This document shows, piece after piece, positions 1 to 11,511 of a stretch of DNA of 64,000 nt. The notes below the pieces were generated by a model that did no database searches, was not told the origin of the DNA, and saw only the letters and a program-made list of their open reading frames with translations. Made by a program: the position numbers and the translations under genes. The stretch covers positions 15,815,001 through 15,879,000 of the forward strand of contig CM055318.2 in assembly GCA_029255685.2 (NCBI GenBank), given 5' to 3'. The DNA is from Silene conica (taxonomy: Eukaryota > Streptophyta > Magnoliopsida > Caryophyllales > Caryophyllaceae). Numbering within the stretch: position 1 is the first letter of the stretch; each line of letters starts with the position of its first letter.

Positions 1-1507
1 ATAAAAGAATTTAGACCGCCATGTTTAAGAAACTAATCTGCGGATATTTTGAAGGGAAGACGAGGACAACATTATACTAGATTTAGGGTTCCACCTAAAG
101 TAGGCGTAAAATACTCATCAATCTGAATTTGCTATACGCCTATACACTTGTAACTGTTAAGGTTTATGTTCCAAAACTTGTACACTTACAGTTACAGATA
201 CTTTTGTGTTATCTTCCATTGACACGACTCACGAGGACAAACACATACCGACCTCAAACTGTTATTGGTTACCAGAATACCAGTTTTCCAAAATGAAGCG
301 AATTCATCCGGATCGTCGTTCAAGTGTGGTCATATATTGTTAAGCAAAACAGTAGGAATCTGAATAATATGAGCGATAAATGAGACATCCGGAACACGCA
401 GATGTTGGACAAATCAGTGTCTTAAATATAAGTAACTCAAATGTTAAGACGTGATTCACAATATTCGTTGTTCTTAATCCTTATCTAGGTCAAAATCCAG
501 TCTAGGTCTTGTAAATCCACATACTTGGAACTTGAAAACCTAAATGATCGGAATTTTAAAATGAAGTAAATATGATAACTTTTGATTAAAATACATATGA
601 CAATAAAGCGGAAATTAAGTAAATAAATAAATAAACAGAGTAAATAAAAGACGGGGACGCAGGGAGTACAAGATACATTAAAAAAAGAAAAAGAAAAAGA
701 AAAAGAAAAAGAAAAAGAAAAATGGAGAAGTATACCTGGGAGATGTATATATAAATATAGTAAGTAAGCGGGAAAAGAGGAGATGGTGGGAGTAAGATAA
801 GGTGAGAAAATAATGATTAAAATAGGTATTGAAAGAAATGAAAAGAAATACTCCTGAGTCCTGAGTACTAGGATTTAGGAGGAAGAAAGAAGGTAGATGT
901 AAGTTTGTAAGAGGAAGAAGTAGTTCCCTTCACGCCAACGCATAAGAACTGAGGTGCATAATTTTCCTGGTTGTTTTCGAATCGGACAAAAGTACATCAA
1001 TTATTCAATTATTCAATTATTCAATTCCCTCATTTTCAATATGCGTTGCTATAGTTGAACAACACCATGTGATAGGGCGGGCCTAACATAATGTTACGTT
1101 ACACACTACACACGGAGGCCCTCTCCTCACAAAATATCGAAAAACATTGACTACCAAACTACCAAATATTCGGATGCCTAAACACAATCCACATAAAAAA
1201 AAAAAAAAAAAAGAGAGAGGACGCTGTTCCGGACACTCCATTTTTTCAAACGACTCCCCTCCCTACCAATTACGCAAATAACATTACATCATGCATACTT
1301 GTTATCTCAAAGCTAAAAAACCCTTCACTTTCGTACTACTTTTACTCCTTCAAATACTTTTTCCGTAATCAACCTGCTCAAAATGAAGAATGCTACAACA
1401 ATTGTTATAAGAGTACCGTCGATCCACAACCAACCATGCATTTGATTTTCCTGATTGTGGATTTTTTTTTTACAAATTTAAAAAATTCAAGTCTTCAAAA
1501 CTAGTAG
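1..1507. other. Noncoding flank with simple repeats
   Basis: No protein-coding gene was recognised. The stretch holds an (AAAAAG)n hexamer tract at 681-722, four copies of an 8-bp unit (TCAATTAT) at about 997-1028, and an A-run near 1195-1212 followed by GA repeats. The last few hundred bases are presumably the 3' UTR and downstream region of the minus-strand gene that ends at 1508. Confidence 0.6.
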
Positions 1508-4500
1508 TCACCAATCACCATCACCCATTTCCTCGCTGCCTTGAGAATCATATCCGTCCCTCATATCCTCATTCACATCAGGTCTAGATTCAGAGGGCGA
1601 TAAACCTTTCAGAAGGCGCATATACTTTTCAGGTGAATCCCACCATGTCCGGGTGTTGATTATGGCCTTTTGCAAAGAAAACGGGTCCCTGTACCTCTCT
1701 TTCTCTTTCTTTTTCTTTCCTGTCAGAGAGTTCCAATTGCTTTCCCACTTGTGCATAACCCGTGTTAATCGACTACTCTTCTTGCCTCCAAACAAATATG
1801 TGAGGTAGTCCTTACCTAGCTTGATCATCTCTGGCCCGTTGATGATATAGGCATACTGCAAATTTACCAAAAAAACACGGCAATGTATTGAATATAAATA
1901 CAAGTTAACAATCATATGCTATAGAACTTCCCCATAAACTGCCATCCAATGGAAAGGACAAAGGTATAACAAATAGCAAGTGATATCATAAGGTGAATAC
2001 TTGCTCCGATAAGCACCAAATGGTGTTAGCAACATAACTAGAAATGGTCCAATGGCATTGTGATTGTGATACTTACAATGAAGAGGAATCCTAAGGTTGC
2101 CAATGTCACTTGGATGGTCTCATCGGAATCTTCCTCAGATCCACCTGGACCATCACCACGTCCTCTACCACCGGGGGGATTTCCACCACCTCCTCCACGT
2201 CCTTTACCACCAGGGGGATTTCCACCACCTCCACCTTCATCATAGTATTCCTGCTTCTCAATTTGCTGTCTCAATAAATCTTCAATAGATGGTTTCTTCC
2301 CAAAACTTTCAACAGATTTTCCGAGAGGTTCCTGGCCAGAACACGAATTCAGACATCAATACCAGGAAAAAGTAAAAGAAAAAAGGGAGCCAAACTCATT
2401 CAAACAGTCAGACGTTTAGGCACTCGACTGGCAGGAATACATTTGCAGCAGTTTCCACTATAGATGATTTAATATCATAAACAAGTAAATCTTTCGCCAC
2501 TAGTTACCATTCAGAATCTCGGACCCGTGATTCATGACAGATATTAATATCTTGATTTGAGTTAAAAGAAAAAAGGGAGAACAGCTGGATTGGCAACCTT
2601 TACAAAAAGTCATAATTGAATATAGAGCTTAAAAAGACCATAGAATACAAGTGCAGCCATCATGTGTAACACATAAACAGCATGGCTACAAACATAAACT
2701 CCACAGTCCATTCAAATGTACTTCTGTGCAACGTCTTAGCTATATCTAACAAAGTGACAGCAATCATCCACAATCAAACTCACCACAGGCTAGGCACTTT
2801 CACTCTCACCTAATAAGCTAGCAGAAAAAAACCCGAAAAGCCTACAATTCAATCACATCATTTCACACAGCAGTCCTGCAATGTCCAACTAACTCATCTT
2901 CGAATTCATACTCAAGATCAGTAGGCTAACTAACTGAGTCAACTGAGTATTTATACCTGAATTTCACCCAGTTAGACCTCAGTTGCTATTTTTTAATTTT
3001 ACAAATAAGAACAATGAAGCTAAATGAGTGTAATGGGCGGTGCACGTTAGTTTGAGAGGAAGCGATGCGCTATTTGGTGATGGGGTCCCAAGGCGAAGGC
3101 GCAAAGCGGAATGCAAAGGTGTGCGCCTCATGAACTTGAGGCGCTAGATAAATCAACGTAACATTTATACTATAGAATAGTTTTTTGTGTAGTCCCCTTG
3201 CTGTTTTTAAAGAGGGCTAACATAAAAATATAAGGGGAAATTAAGCATTAGGGGGAGAAGAGAAGGGTAAAATAAATAATTAGAAAAAAGAAATGCGCCT
3301 CTTGGATCCCATGCGTGAGGGAATTTGGCCTGCGCCTCGTGCCTAGACGCAACACAAGCACACTTTTCTTAACTAATGGGTGCACATTTGCAAGACCTAA
3401 GATTCCATTGAATTGAATCAATTTAGGTATTATTGTACATCTTACTGATCAAATCCCAGCCATTTGATTTCAGAAAGCACTAAAAGTTCAAACGCGATCA
3501 TGTCCGGAAAAATCTTTTCCAATTTTCCAGGTTATTACGTCAAGAAAGAGTCCAGGACCAACATAAAAAAAGAAAGGTCTCACCCAATTCTACAAGTTAA
3601 GTACCTCAAGAAAGAGACCGAGACCAACGTATGCTCCACCCTAACACTAATGTTCAATCACATACACCAACACACAAGGATCAGAAGATATACACTATGC
3701 TTACCGTTTCTATAGTAAATTTTAACACATTTAAAGATATGAAATGTGTTGAAGTATATGGACTGCTCGTTCCGAATTACACTCTCTTCAATCATTGGGA
3801 GGTGAGAAGTAGGTTGTCAAAAGAGCTTGCCAGTTCCAGCAAAAAAATCTCCATGGTAAATTAAGCAACATTTTGTAGCATTCTTTCAGCTGGTAATTTT
3901 GAATTGGGTGAAATCCTCGACAATCTAAACAAGCATATATTTCAAGACTCAAGTGCAGTAAATATCTCCATCAAATACGTGAACAAATTTCCTCAATTGC
4001 TATTGTGAAACCTTCAATTCACTCCTTCATACCCATATTCACTCATTTATCAATTCATTTACGATGCACCCCTAGATTTACACCCTAACTCAAGATAAAC
4101 TGCACTCCCTTCGATTTCTTGAAATGCGCCTTTTGGCATTCCCCAATCCAAAGAATCAAAGGGAGTTAGAGTCTTGCAACCCACATCCCTAACACTATTT
4201 CTTCGGACCTCAAACCTACATCCCATAAAACCTCCGTCTTAATTGTTACACAAAGACATCTTCGATATATTCATATCACAAAATAAAACTATATACTAGT
4301 ATTACTAACCTTTTCACATACACTTTTTCATTGACTTTCCATATTATACCCTTTTTTCCTTAACCTAAGTAAATTAACCTTTCACACTCTCTTATATCAA
4401 TCCTTTTTCCATAAAATTTAATCGTATTGCCCCAAAAACTTAAACATTGGATCATAATTGTCCAATTAGTGAAGTAATTTAGTTGTTCATCAATTATTAA

Positions 4501-5910
4501 TATGTTTTGATGAGTTTTATTTAATTTATCAATGTTTTATTCGTTTCTTATAGGATGAAATTAGGGATGGTTGGTGATGCCGTCATGGTGCGGTGGTTAG
4601 GGTGGTGCACGGAGGTCAGAATGGTGCGAGTGCGGTTGGGTGAGTCGCTGGTGGTGGGATAAAACGTGTTACTGTTTACATCACTATCTCATAGTACACG
4701 ATGTGCAAATTAAATGGATAAACTACCAGTACTCTATAAGAACCCAAAGCTAAATAAACTGATAACTATCAGATATATATCTAAAATGAAAACCAGTACC
4801 ACCAAAAATATCAGACCGCTTGGTAAGGCACAAACCTAGAACTGCACCTCTGATTCAGCATACTTATCAATCTATAGAAGTGCTTTTGATAAGAAAAAAA
4901 AATATGTATCTAATCATACACCTGCGGAGAAATTATCCGCTACTGAATGCATTTACCTTTCCAACAACCAGAATAAAGGGTAACACGAACACTGATCTCG
5001 CTCTATAAATAAATGTGCAGAAATATTATATAACAAGAATACGGGGTTAGAGGATCTAATATAATCCAACAAGAGAAGCATTTCAATTAAGCATGAACAG
5101 TTATTGGCAAAACTAGTACTGCTAGCAGCTTCAATGTTAAGTACCTAAGTCAGTAATACTAACACCTTGGATTATATAGCTGTAGAGTTTCTCATTGGCA
5201 TCTGTTTAGCTATTGTTTTCCCCCTTTGAGGGTTTAAAGTGGATTTATTACTTGGTTAAATCCAAAATCAGTACAACCTCATTCTTCGGGAATTTTGCCA
5301 TGGAGAAGAGGGAAGCCGGAGGGACTGGTACGGTCGAGCAGAAGGTAGGTTTGCCAGAGGGACGATGGTCAGTGGTGAAAACCAAAACCCATTACTAAAA
5401 TCGACTCCCTTCGATTCTTCCGAATTGTTCCATTTGATTAAAATAATCGTCAACAATCTCAAAAAGTGGGGAAATTCCAAAGAATGGGAGGGAGTAACTC
5501 TTTGGTGAATCACTAAATTCACTAAAAATATCAGTAAATCAGAACAAAGATGTCAATATATTATTCACTACAATCTATTAACAGCAACAATATCGAAATT
5601 AAAGCAAATAAGTTGCGAATAAATGAGTGCCCTAGCAAATCAAAATCAAAATCAAAATGAAACAAGAAACACTAAAAGAAATGTATTATTTGGAAAGAAA
5701 ACATACATTAGTGCTATCACTAGAAGAAGCCATGGAAAGGATGGAAGAAAAGCGAGGGTTAGTAGAAATGGAGGAAAAACGCAAGGGATTAAAAGCAAGA
5801 GGACGAGAAAAAGAGAGAGAATTTGTAAGGTTAATTTGCTTGAGATTAGAAGGTATAGATTTGCGGGCAATAGTAGCGGTTATGGGTGGTGATAAACATA
5901 GTGACGCCAT
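1508..5910 (-). CDS. Glycine-rich, probably plastid-targeted single-pass membrane protein (3 exons)
   Basis: I assembled this by eye from three phase-0 coding exons: 5910-5707, 2331-2077 and 1855-1508. Together they give 268 residues. Intron 1 starts GTATGT and ends CCAG; intron 2 starts GTAAGT and ends TTTGCAG. Residues 1-60 are rich in Ser, Arg, Pro and Thr and poor in acidic residues, which is typical of a chloroplast transit peptide. Residues about 100-132 are Gly/Pro repeats (two GGGGGNPPGG units). Residues about 142-159 form one hydrophobic segment, interrupted exactly by intron 2. The C-terminal half is basic, then ends in an acidic tail, and contains INTRTWWDSPEKY. The joined order resembles conserved plant proteins annotated only as glycine-rich; I do not know a symbol or biochemical function. 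The AUG at 5910 is chosen because the longer frame upstream of it has no AUG. No catalytic motif is visible. Splice sites are inferred without transcripts. Confidence 0.75.
3050..3360. repeat. Degenerate GAGGCGC/GCGCCTC repeat
   Basis: Both ends carry words such as GCGCCTC, GAGGCGC and GCGCAAAG around an AT-rich core. Similar words recur near 29810-29835, 42990-43065 and 50040-50200. This resembles dispersed plant repeats, probably old nonautonomous DNA elements. No target duplication could be defined. Confidence 0.35.
5405..5494. mobile_element. Short Stowaway-like foldback
   Basis: The left end reads CTCCCTTCGATTCTTCCGAA and the right end, reversed, reads CTCCCTCCCATTCTTTGGAA. A TA follows the right end, but the left flank is GA. 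At 90 bp it is a deletion derivative. A 61-bp relative with the same ends is at about 4105-4165. Both lie in the intron of the glycine-rich gene. Confidence 0.45.
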
Positions 5911-6200
5911 TGATAAGACCGCCCTACACCTTAAGATAGTAAAGTTGAGTCTATCTTTGTTTTTCAAAGGAGAAGAAAGAGGAAGTTTTGGGGATGTTCT
6001 TTTCTTCTGGTAATCCAACGACTATTCAGTAGAAAGATGATGACCAAATGGCCAATGGTCTGGGCCTGCATTTTTTAATGTATGTAACCAAGAGTTAGCC
6101 TGCCTCTTTGGTTTGCATTTCAAACAAGTTTTCCAACCCACTCGCTACTTTGCGACCACAATTACTCAATATAGTCGACAATATTTAATAATACTTTTTA

Positions 6201-7323
6201 GTATTTTTTTTTTTTTTTTTTGTAAATAACCCCTTTTATGTACGGATTTTTACGAATAACTTTTTTTTATGTTTACTTTTACAAATTACCACCTTGAATA
6301 TCACTTAATCTTAAAATCAACCCCTAATGTCGATTACGCTACCGATTTTTATAAAACACGAACTGCATACAATATTACGACTTAAATTTATGAAATATAC
6401 TAAACTACCATTACCCACCCATTCATTCACTCAGCCCATATCCTCAAACCTCAAAATAAAAAACATAAACCCTATTAAATTAAAAACCCCTAAATCAATT
6501 AATAACCTTCAAGTAAACAACTTAAATTCTCCAAAAATCCAAATCAGTTGGTCATCGATTCCATTTTGTATGATTAGATTGAGCACCCTCTTTATCTTTG
6601 TTAATTTTTTTTCTCTTTAGTTTATCCTGTATTTCAGTTGGCAATATACTAGAATCCTAAATCACAAATGACAAGACGAAACCTTCAATTAGAATTATCG
6701 AAAATTAACAAATATATCAAAAGAAATCCAATTCCAAGAAAAGCAACGAAATATTGGATGAAAAATAAAGAAAAGAATACCAAACATCTACAGGAACACC
6801 ATATATGACATTCGGAACAAAAAAATAACATCCATGTTTACATACAGCTATATCAACATTCGAAACTAGTGGTATATTACTATATTAGCTTAGATTGGTT
6901 TAGACTTTAGTTGTTGTTCCCGCATGAATTGAAATTCCTACCTTCAACCAAACAACATTTATCTAATTTACGTGATTTTTAAGTTCATACGAATTTTATC
7001 TTCCCGGGAATTTTATCTTCCCATGCCGAACCAAACGACCCCTTAATTTAGGGTTCATGTTTTAATTTTGGGGTTTGAGGATATGAGTGAATGAAAGGGT
7101 TTCTTTTTGTTTGATAGTGTTATGAGTGGGCAAGGGTAATCCAGGTAAGTTTAAGTCGTAATATCGTATATAGTTCATGTTTTATAAAAATCGTTAGCGT
7201 AATCGACATTAGGGGTTGATTTTTAAGATTAAGTGACATTTAACGTGGTTATTTGTAAAAGTGGACATAAAAGGGGTTATTCGTAAAAAACCGTACATAA
7301 AAGGAGTTATTTACAAAAAACAC
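6201..7323. mobile_element. Mutator-like nonautonomous element with long terminal inverted repeats
   Basis: The element is flanked by an exact 9-bp direct repeat, TACTTTTTA, at 6192-6200 and 7324-7332. The first about 285 bp (to about 6487) and the last about 285 bp (from about 7040) are inverted copies of each other. The match is easy to see in blocks such as CTAATGTCGATTACGCTA near 6325-6345 and its complement near 7190-7210. The internal 550 bp has no transposase. Long TIRs plus a 9-bp duplication are the hallmark of Mutator-like elements. It inserted about 290 bp upstream of the start codon of the glycine-rich gene. Confidence 0.8.
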
Positions 7324-7791
7324 TACTTTTTAATTCACCCATCTCACTCGACCCTCCCCAATATAAACCTCATTATTTGAATTTTTCAATATTCTCTCGA
7401 AAAAACACGGAAAAGAAAATTGTTTAAAACATAACAAAAAACCGCTTAGTAAGCTTTTGTGTTTTTGTCACCATTGCATCAATTCCGTCATTTCCAGTAC
7501 CAAAATCAATGAATTCACAACGTAAGTAATCTTAACACATTATTTTTTTTTATTAATTTTGTAACTAGCAAGTAGATTTAAGTGGACTAGAATAGAATCA
7601 TCATTGTTAGAACGGATTAGAGTGGAATGGATTAGCATAGACCAATTCTCATGCCCAAAATGAAGTTAAGGCGGAAAAGGGATTGAACGCGTGAAATGAA
7701 ACTAAGACGAAATAAAAATAATAAGAAGAAAAAGAATAAGAAAATAAGGTTAACACGAGGAAGATGATGAACCACAACAAAACAGGATAGC

Positions 7792-7923
7792 GTGATAGAT
7801 GATTTCTCTAGATATACGAACGTATATTTGTTAAGTACAAAAGATGAGCCTGAGCAGAAATTTAGGATCTATAAAACTGAAGTTGAGAACCAGTTAGATT
7901 TAAAGATCAAACGTGTTAGGTCT
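7792..7923 (+). pseudogene. Fragment of Ty1/copia integrase core
   Basis: The translation contains the IDDFSRYTNVYLL motif followed by KTEVENQLDLKIKRVRSDGG, which is the start of the copia integrase catalytic core. In the family the final motif is normally SDRGGEY; here it is SDGGSKY. About 44 residues are recognisable, and after residue 46-47 the similarity stops abruptly. The open frame continues for another 36 codons without any integrase character. No gag, protease or reverse transcriptase is near. It is a small dead remnant. Confidence 0.75.
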
Positions 7924-8149
7924 GATGGGGGAAGTAAATATTTGCGAGGGCTTGGCAGGTTGAGCCATAGCCTTGGAGACGGCAGTCTGACTGGAGGCTG
8001 GAGGTACGCTGGTTGGATCTACGGGTATGGATGACCTGGCTCCAGAGGATAGTCCAAGCATGCTTTGTGAACTGTATTAGTTGGGTTTGGTCTCAGACAT
8101 ATTTTTGTGATTCTAAAAAGACAGCGAGATTGAAATGATCACTGTGTCC

Positions 8150-8590
8150 TATGCTGGGCGCCAAATTATATTGGTAAAAAGTATACCTAATCACGTGTGT
8201 CTGTGTGTGAGGTGTGGATTAAAGTGACAACCACTTTAACGCGCGTTTAAGAAGAAAGAGATGAGAACGTAAAAAAAAGATCAAACACAAGAAGTTTCTG
8301 GTGGCGCGAAAAACCCAGTGTTGGAAACAACAGCGGGGGGAGACGCAATTCCACCAACTTTGCACTAATTCAGAGGAAAAAATTAGAGTACAACGGAGGT
8401 ATTTCAGAGAGTATAGGCGTAAGTAAGTAAAACATGTTGTGTCTCACTCTGTTGTCAGTTGCTGTTTATATAGGTTTTAAGGCTGGCTGGCCGGGTCAAC
8501 CTCTGGCCTAGTCCTACTAAGGAAATCTCGTGAGCGGTTGAGAATAAGTAGGGATGATGACTCTACACACCCCCTCGAACTAACGGCTCC
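8150..8590 (-). mobile_element. Possible antisense LTR piece with primer-binding-like site
   Basis: Read on the minus strand, the segment ends in TTGGCGCCCAGCAT at about 8155-8168. This resembles the primer-binding site that directly follows a 5' LTR in many plant LTR elements. The adjoining 400 bp contains a TATA-like TATATA at about 8466-8471. No matching second LTR or coding region was found and the outer boundary is not fixed, so this remains tentative. Confidence 0.3.
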
Positions 8591-9324
8591 ATTCTTCTGT
8601 TTTTTGAGATATTTTGTTGGTATTTGGTATTTTGTCTTTCGTTGGCCTCATGCTTTCTTCTGGGCCCAATTCTATGAGGAGTAAAATTTGGGCTAAGCAT
8701 TATTCTTCCTTGCAAATTCTTTTATATCTTTTGTATTCTTAGGTCATAAACTTTGACCCACAAATCGATATTCAATACCTGATAATTTTTTATCAAAACA
8801 AGTACCTGGTTTCTATAAAATTGGGTAGGATCAATTACGATGGATCGAGAATCCTAGATGCAAGTTACCAGAATTGAAATGGAAATGTCAGCCCATCTGG
8901 AAACTTCAATGTGTTCTAAGAAAGCGTGGTGCCCAAGGGAACACACATAAAATGTGAAGTACCAATTAATCACGCCTTTCGTATAAGGAAAAAAGGTAGA
9001 TTAACCGTATCCAGCAAAACCGAGCGGACTTTAATGTCAACAAATAATGTAGTAAATATTATTCCGTATTAGTCACTCTTTGTTAATTTTCTCATGACTG
9101 AAGAGGTTGTAGCTTAATCGCAGCGCTATGGTAAACATCGAAATCAAAGGTAACATTCACATTTTGGTAGTTAAACTTTAAAATTTAGCCAAAAATAAGT
9201 GTTAATACAATTAATCTGAACAGAAGAGAGTAGGTCGGATGTGTAAGTCCGTTACCCAATTAAATGATAACGACATTAACTCGGTAAAATGTAAATTTAT
9301 TGACAATAACGAAATAAAAACACC

Positions 9325-9331
9325 TATAAAA
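9325..9331 (+). promoter_or_regulatory. TATA box of the first GDU gene
   Basis: TATAAAA lies 74 bp upstream of the ATG at 9405. The spacing allows a short 5' UTR, similar to the arrangement at the two other well-preserved GDU genes. Confidence 0.55.
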
Positions 9332-9404
9332 TGCAACAAAACGTAGCTGTAATTTCATTTCATCTCCCTTTCGTACACATAATTCTAGTGTAGAGTTAAA
9401 GAGA

Positions 9405-9785
9405 ATGTCGACAGATTTAGTTGTGAATGCGACTGAAAACAATAGTAAGATGTTAGACGGAGGTTTAGAAGGCTGGAATACAAGCACGCCATACCTCTGT
9501 ATTTGTCTAATTGTCGTCTTCGCTCTCATCGCCATTGCTTTACTCATTTCAGCCTCTTCTTTGAGAAATTCTCAGTCATCCTCTTCTATCCCTACTAGTA
9601 ATAGGCACCCCATTGAGGACAAATCTTCAAAATTGTCAAGTTTCGAGTGCGAAAACAACGAGGCTAAGATAGTTGTGATTATGCCGGGAGATGTGTACCC
9701 TTCTTACTTGGCTAAGCCTCTTCCTTCTCCAATTATTCCCTTCGATTATAATCACCCCATTAATCGCGGTATTGAGCAACTTTGA
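9405..9785 (+). CDS. GLUTAMINE DUMPER-like protein with variant VIMPG motif
   Basis: A single-exon frame of 126 residues. GDU proteins are small plant plasma-membrane proteins whose overexpression causes amino-acid export; GDU1 works with the RING ubiquitin ligase LOG2. Here residues about 31-50 form the single membrane segment after a Ser/Thr/Asn-rich N-terminus, followed by a Ser-rich cytosolic linker. The family motif appears at residues 91-95 as VIMPG, then DVYPSYLAKP. The family consensus is VIMAG followed by GDDxPTYIA-like residues, so Ala is replaced by Pro in the motif core. Length and layout are normal for the family. The start is the first AUG after a TATA box. It is the most divergent intact member of the cluster here. 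The family call is secure; whether it is active is not known. Confidence 0.85.
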   Translation: MSTDLVVNATENNSKMLDGGLEGWNTSTPYLCICLIVVFALIAIALLISASSLRNSQSSSSIPTSNRHPIEDKSSKLSSFECENNEAKIVVIMPGDVYPSYLAKPLPSPIIPFDYNHPINRGIEQL

Positions 9786-9789
9786 TGGC

Positions 9790-10955
9790 TACTCGTATTC
9801 TTATTTTATCGATTTTGTTTGTTTGAGGATTATAGAGAATTAGAAGTTGTAGTAATGTAGTCTTCAAATTTTGGCCGGAAATGTACCTGTAAATCATCAA
9901 TGAGTAATGAAAGGGAGTACCATAGGTTCAGTATTCAATTTATTCATTTCTTTTCGATTATTTGCTTATCTTTTATCCGAATCGTAGTCTCTCAATTGTA
10001 CGGTACTCACCCGAAATTTTCATATGCATCATTTAAGACACAATGATTTGTTCATTTGTATGGCAATTGAAGAAACAATTTCTATGATGATAGGGATTGA
10101 TAGAAAATCGGAAGTGGGGAAAACAATTGTCTCGTAACAAGATTTCAAGCAAATAAATTTTAATTTTTGTAGTACCAAAAGGCGAGAATATTAGAATATG
10201 CCATTGGGAATTGGCTGGTTTATGCAATAAAAATGGTGAAGCGACAGATTTTCTAAATCAATTTTCATACGGAGCAATATTAACTACTGTCATCATATTT
10301 AGGTTGAAAGGTGGCTTCATTAAATTCCCAAAAAGAATTCTCTCGTTTGATGGACAACTAATATACAGCTGCTAATATATTCACTTAAACTCGGTTGATA
10401 CTAGCTTAATTGCACATACGTTTATCATCCGCGTTTTAATTTTTGATCGGTGTACATTGGTAAACTTTTGTATACGTGATAGCTTACAAATCAGCTAAGT
10501 TATTAAATAAATTGTTTTTTTTAATAAAAATGAATCATCTTACCCTATTTGTATGTGATTACTAACCACATACAAATTATAGACTGCAAATTAGAGTTGA
10601 TCAAATGTCTCAGGCCCTAAAAGCCCTACCCGGTCCGATCTTTTTTCCGGGTTTGGGCTAAACTCTCGGCCCCCAAAAAAGCCCAAATCCCGGGCCCGAT
10701 TTTAATAATTTGCGTAATGTGCAATTGTGTACATTGTATAAGTAAACAAAAAGTCAAAAGCTGTTGATTATAGATATACTACTGCCTACGGCCAAGTTTT
10801 ATATTCATGTTTTCATATAAGTCTGGGTTCAATTTACTTGGAATTTGCTAAAACCTTGTTCCAAACCTTTTTTGGTTATATTGTAATCTTGAATGTTAGA
10901 ATTCCGTTGTATTGTTTTTCAATGTGCGCTTTTTGAGTCTTCACATTTTGAATGT
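9790..10955. other. Intergenic, no gene seen
   Basis: This is the 3' flank of the GDU gene followed by AT-rich DNA. At 10615-10700 there is a stretch of GGCCC/GGGCC words (for example CCCGGGCCC) that resumes at about 11525-11635, beyond the hAT MITE. The two parts could be halves of one older GC-worded element split by that MITE. Confidence 0.45.
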
Positions 10956-10963
10956 GTCACGAG

Positions 10964-11511
10964 TAGGGGTGTTAACGAGCCGAGCCGAGCCGAGCTTGGC
11001 CTTGCTCGGCTTGTGCTCGATTACAAAAACTCGAGCTCGAGCTCGAGCCGATCTTATCCGAGCTTGAAAAAAATGCGCTCGTTACAAAGCTTGCGAGCTT
11101 TAACACGAGCTCGAGCCAAACTCGAGCCAAATCAGCCTATATAAAATGGTTATTTTTGTATATTTTCTTCAAATATTTTCAATAACAAGGTTCGAAGATT
11201 TTATGTGAATATTTTTTTTGGAAAGCAACAAGATATTTCATATATATGCTACAAAGATATAATAATGATAAAATATTTTTATAAAATATGAGCATAATTT
11301 TATAAAATATAATTAATATCTTATATAATCTCAAATGTTCGAGCCGCTCACGAGCTTTTCGAGTCGAGCCAGCCTTTGCTCGGCTTGACTCGTTAAGCTC
11401 TCGAGCCGAGCCCGAGCTCGAGTCGAACTCACACGAGCCGAGCTTTGACCGAGCTTTGACCGAGCCGATCTCGAGTTGCTCGCGAGCTGTCTCGTCTCAT
11501 TAACAGCCCTA
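10964..11511. mobile_element. hAT-type MITE with CGAGC-word ends
   Basis: An exact 8-bp duplication, GTCACGAG, flanks it at 10956-10963 and 11512-11519. The ends are inverted: TAGGGGTGTTAACGAG on the left, and TAGGGCTGTTAATGAGACGAG minus its last base when the right end is reversed. Inside each end are arrays of GAGCTCGAGCCGAGC-like words around an AT-rich middle (11150-11335). There is no coding capacity. The 8-bp duplication and TAGGG start point to the hAT superfamily. Confidence 0.82.

Larger units (their letters stand above)
2332..5706 (-). other. Long first intron of the glycine-rich gene
   Basis: This interval separates the transit-peptide exon from the glycine-rich exon. It contains two small foldbacks that begin CTCCCTTCGATT (about 4105-4165 and 5405-5494) and a repeat rich in GCGCCTC/GAGGCGC words at about 3050-3360. 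It also holds a G-rich stretch near 4560-4660. No coding sequence inside it was convincing. Confidence 0.55.
7333..9250. other. Intergenic region with retroelement remains
   Basis: Apart from the copia integrase fragment and the LTR-like piece listed separately, this region contains no recognisable gene. The last about 400 bp lead into the promoter of the first GDU gene. Confidence 0.5.

Noticed and set aside
2060..2288. Plus-strand Pro-rich and His-rich frames
   Set aside because: These are the complement of the Gly/Pro-rich exon of the minus-strand gene.
5657..6013. Plus-strand open frame of 118 codons rich in Glu, Lys and Arg
   Set aside because: It is the complement of the transit-peptide exon on the minus strand, whose Ser/Arg/Pro-rich reading and splice donor are more convincing.
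7924..8034. C-terminal 36 codons of the copia integrase frame
   Set aside because: They show no integrase character; similarity ends at about residue 46.
9103..9150. tRNA-like string GTTGTAGCTTAATCGCAGCGC
   Set aside because: No B-box at suitable distance and no cloverleaf could be drawn.
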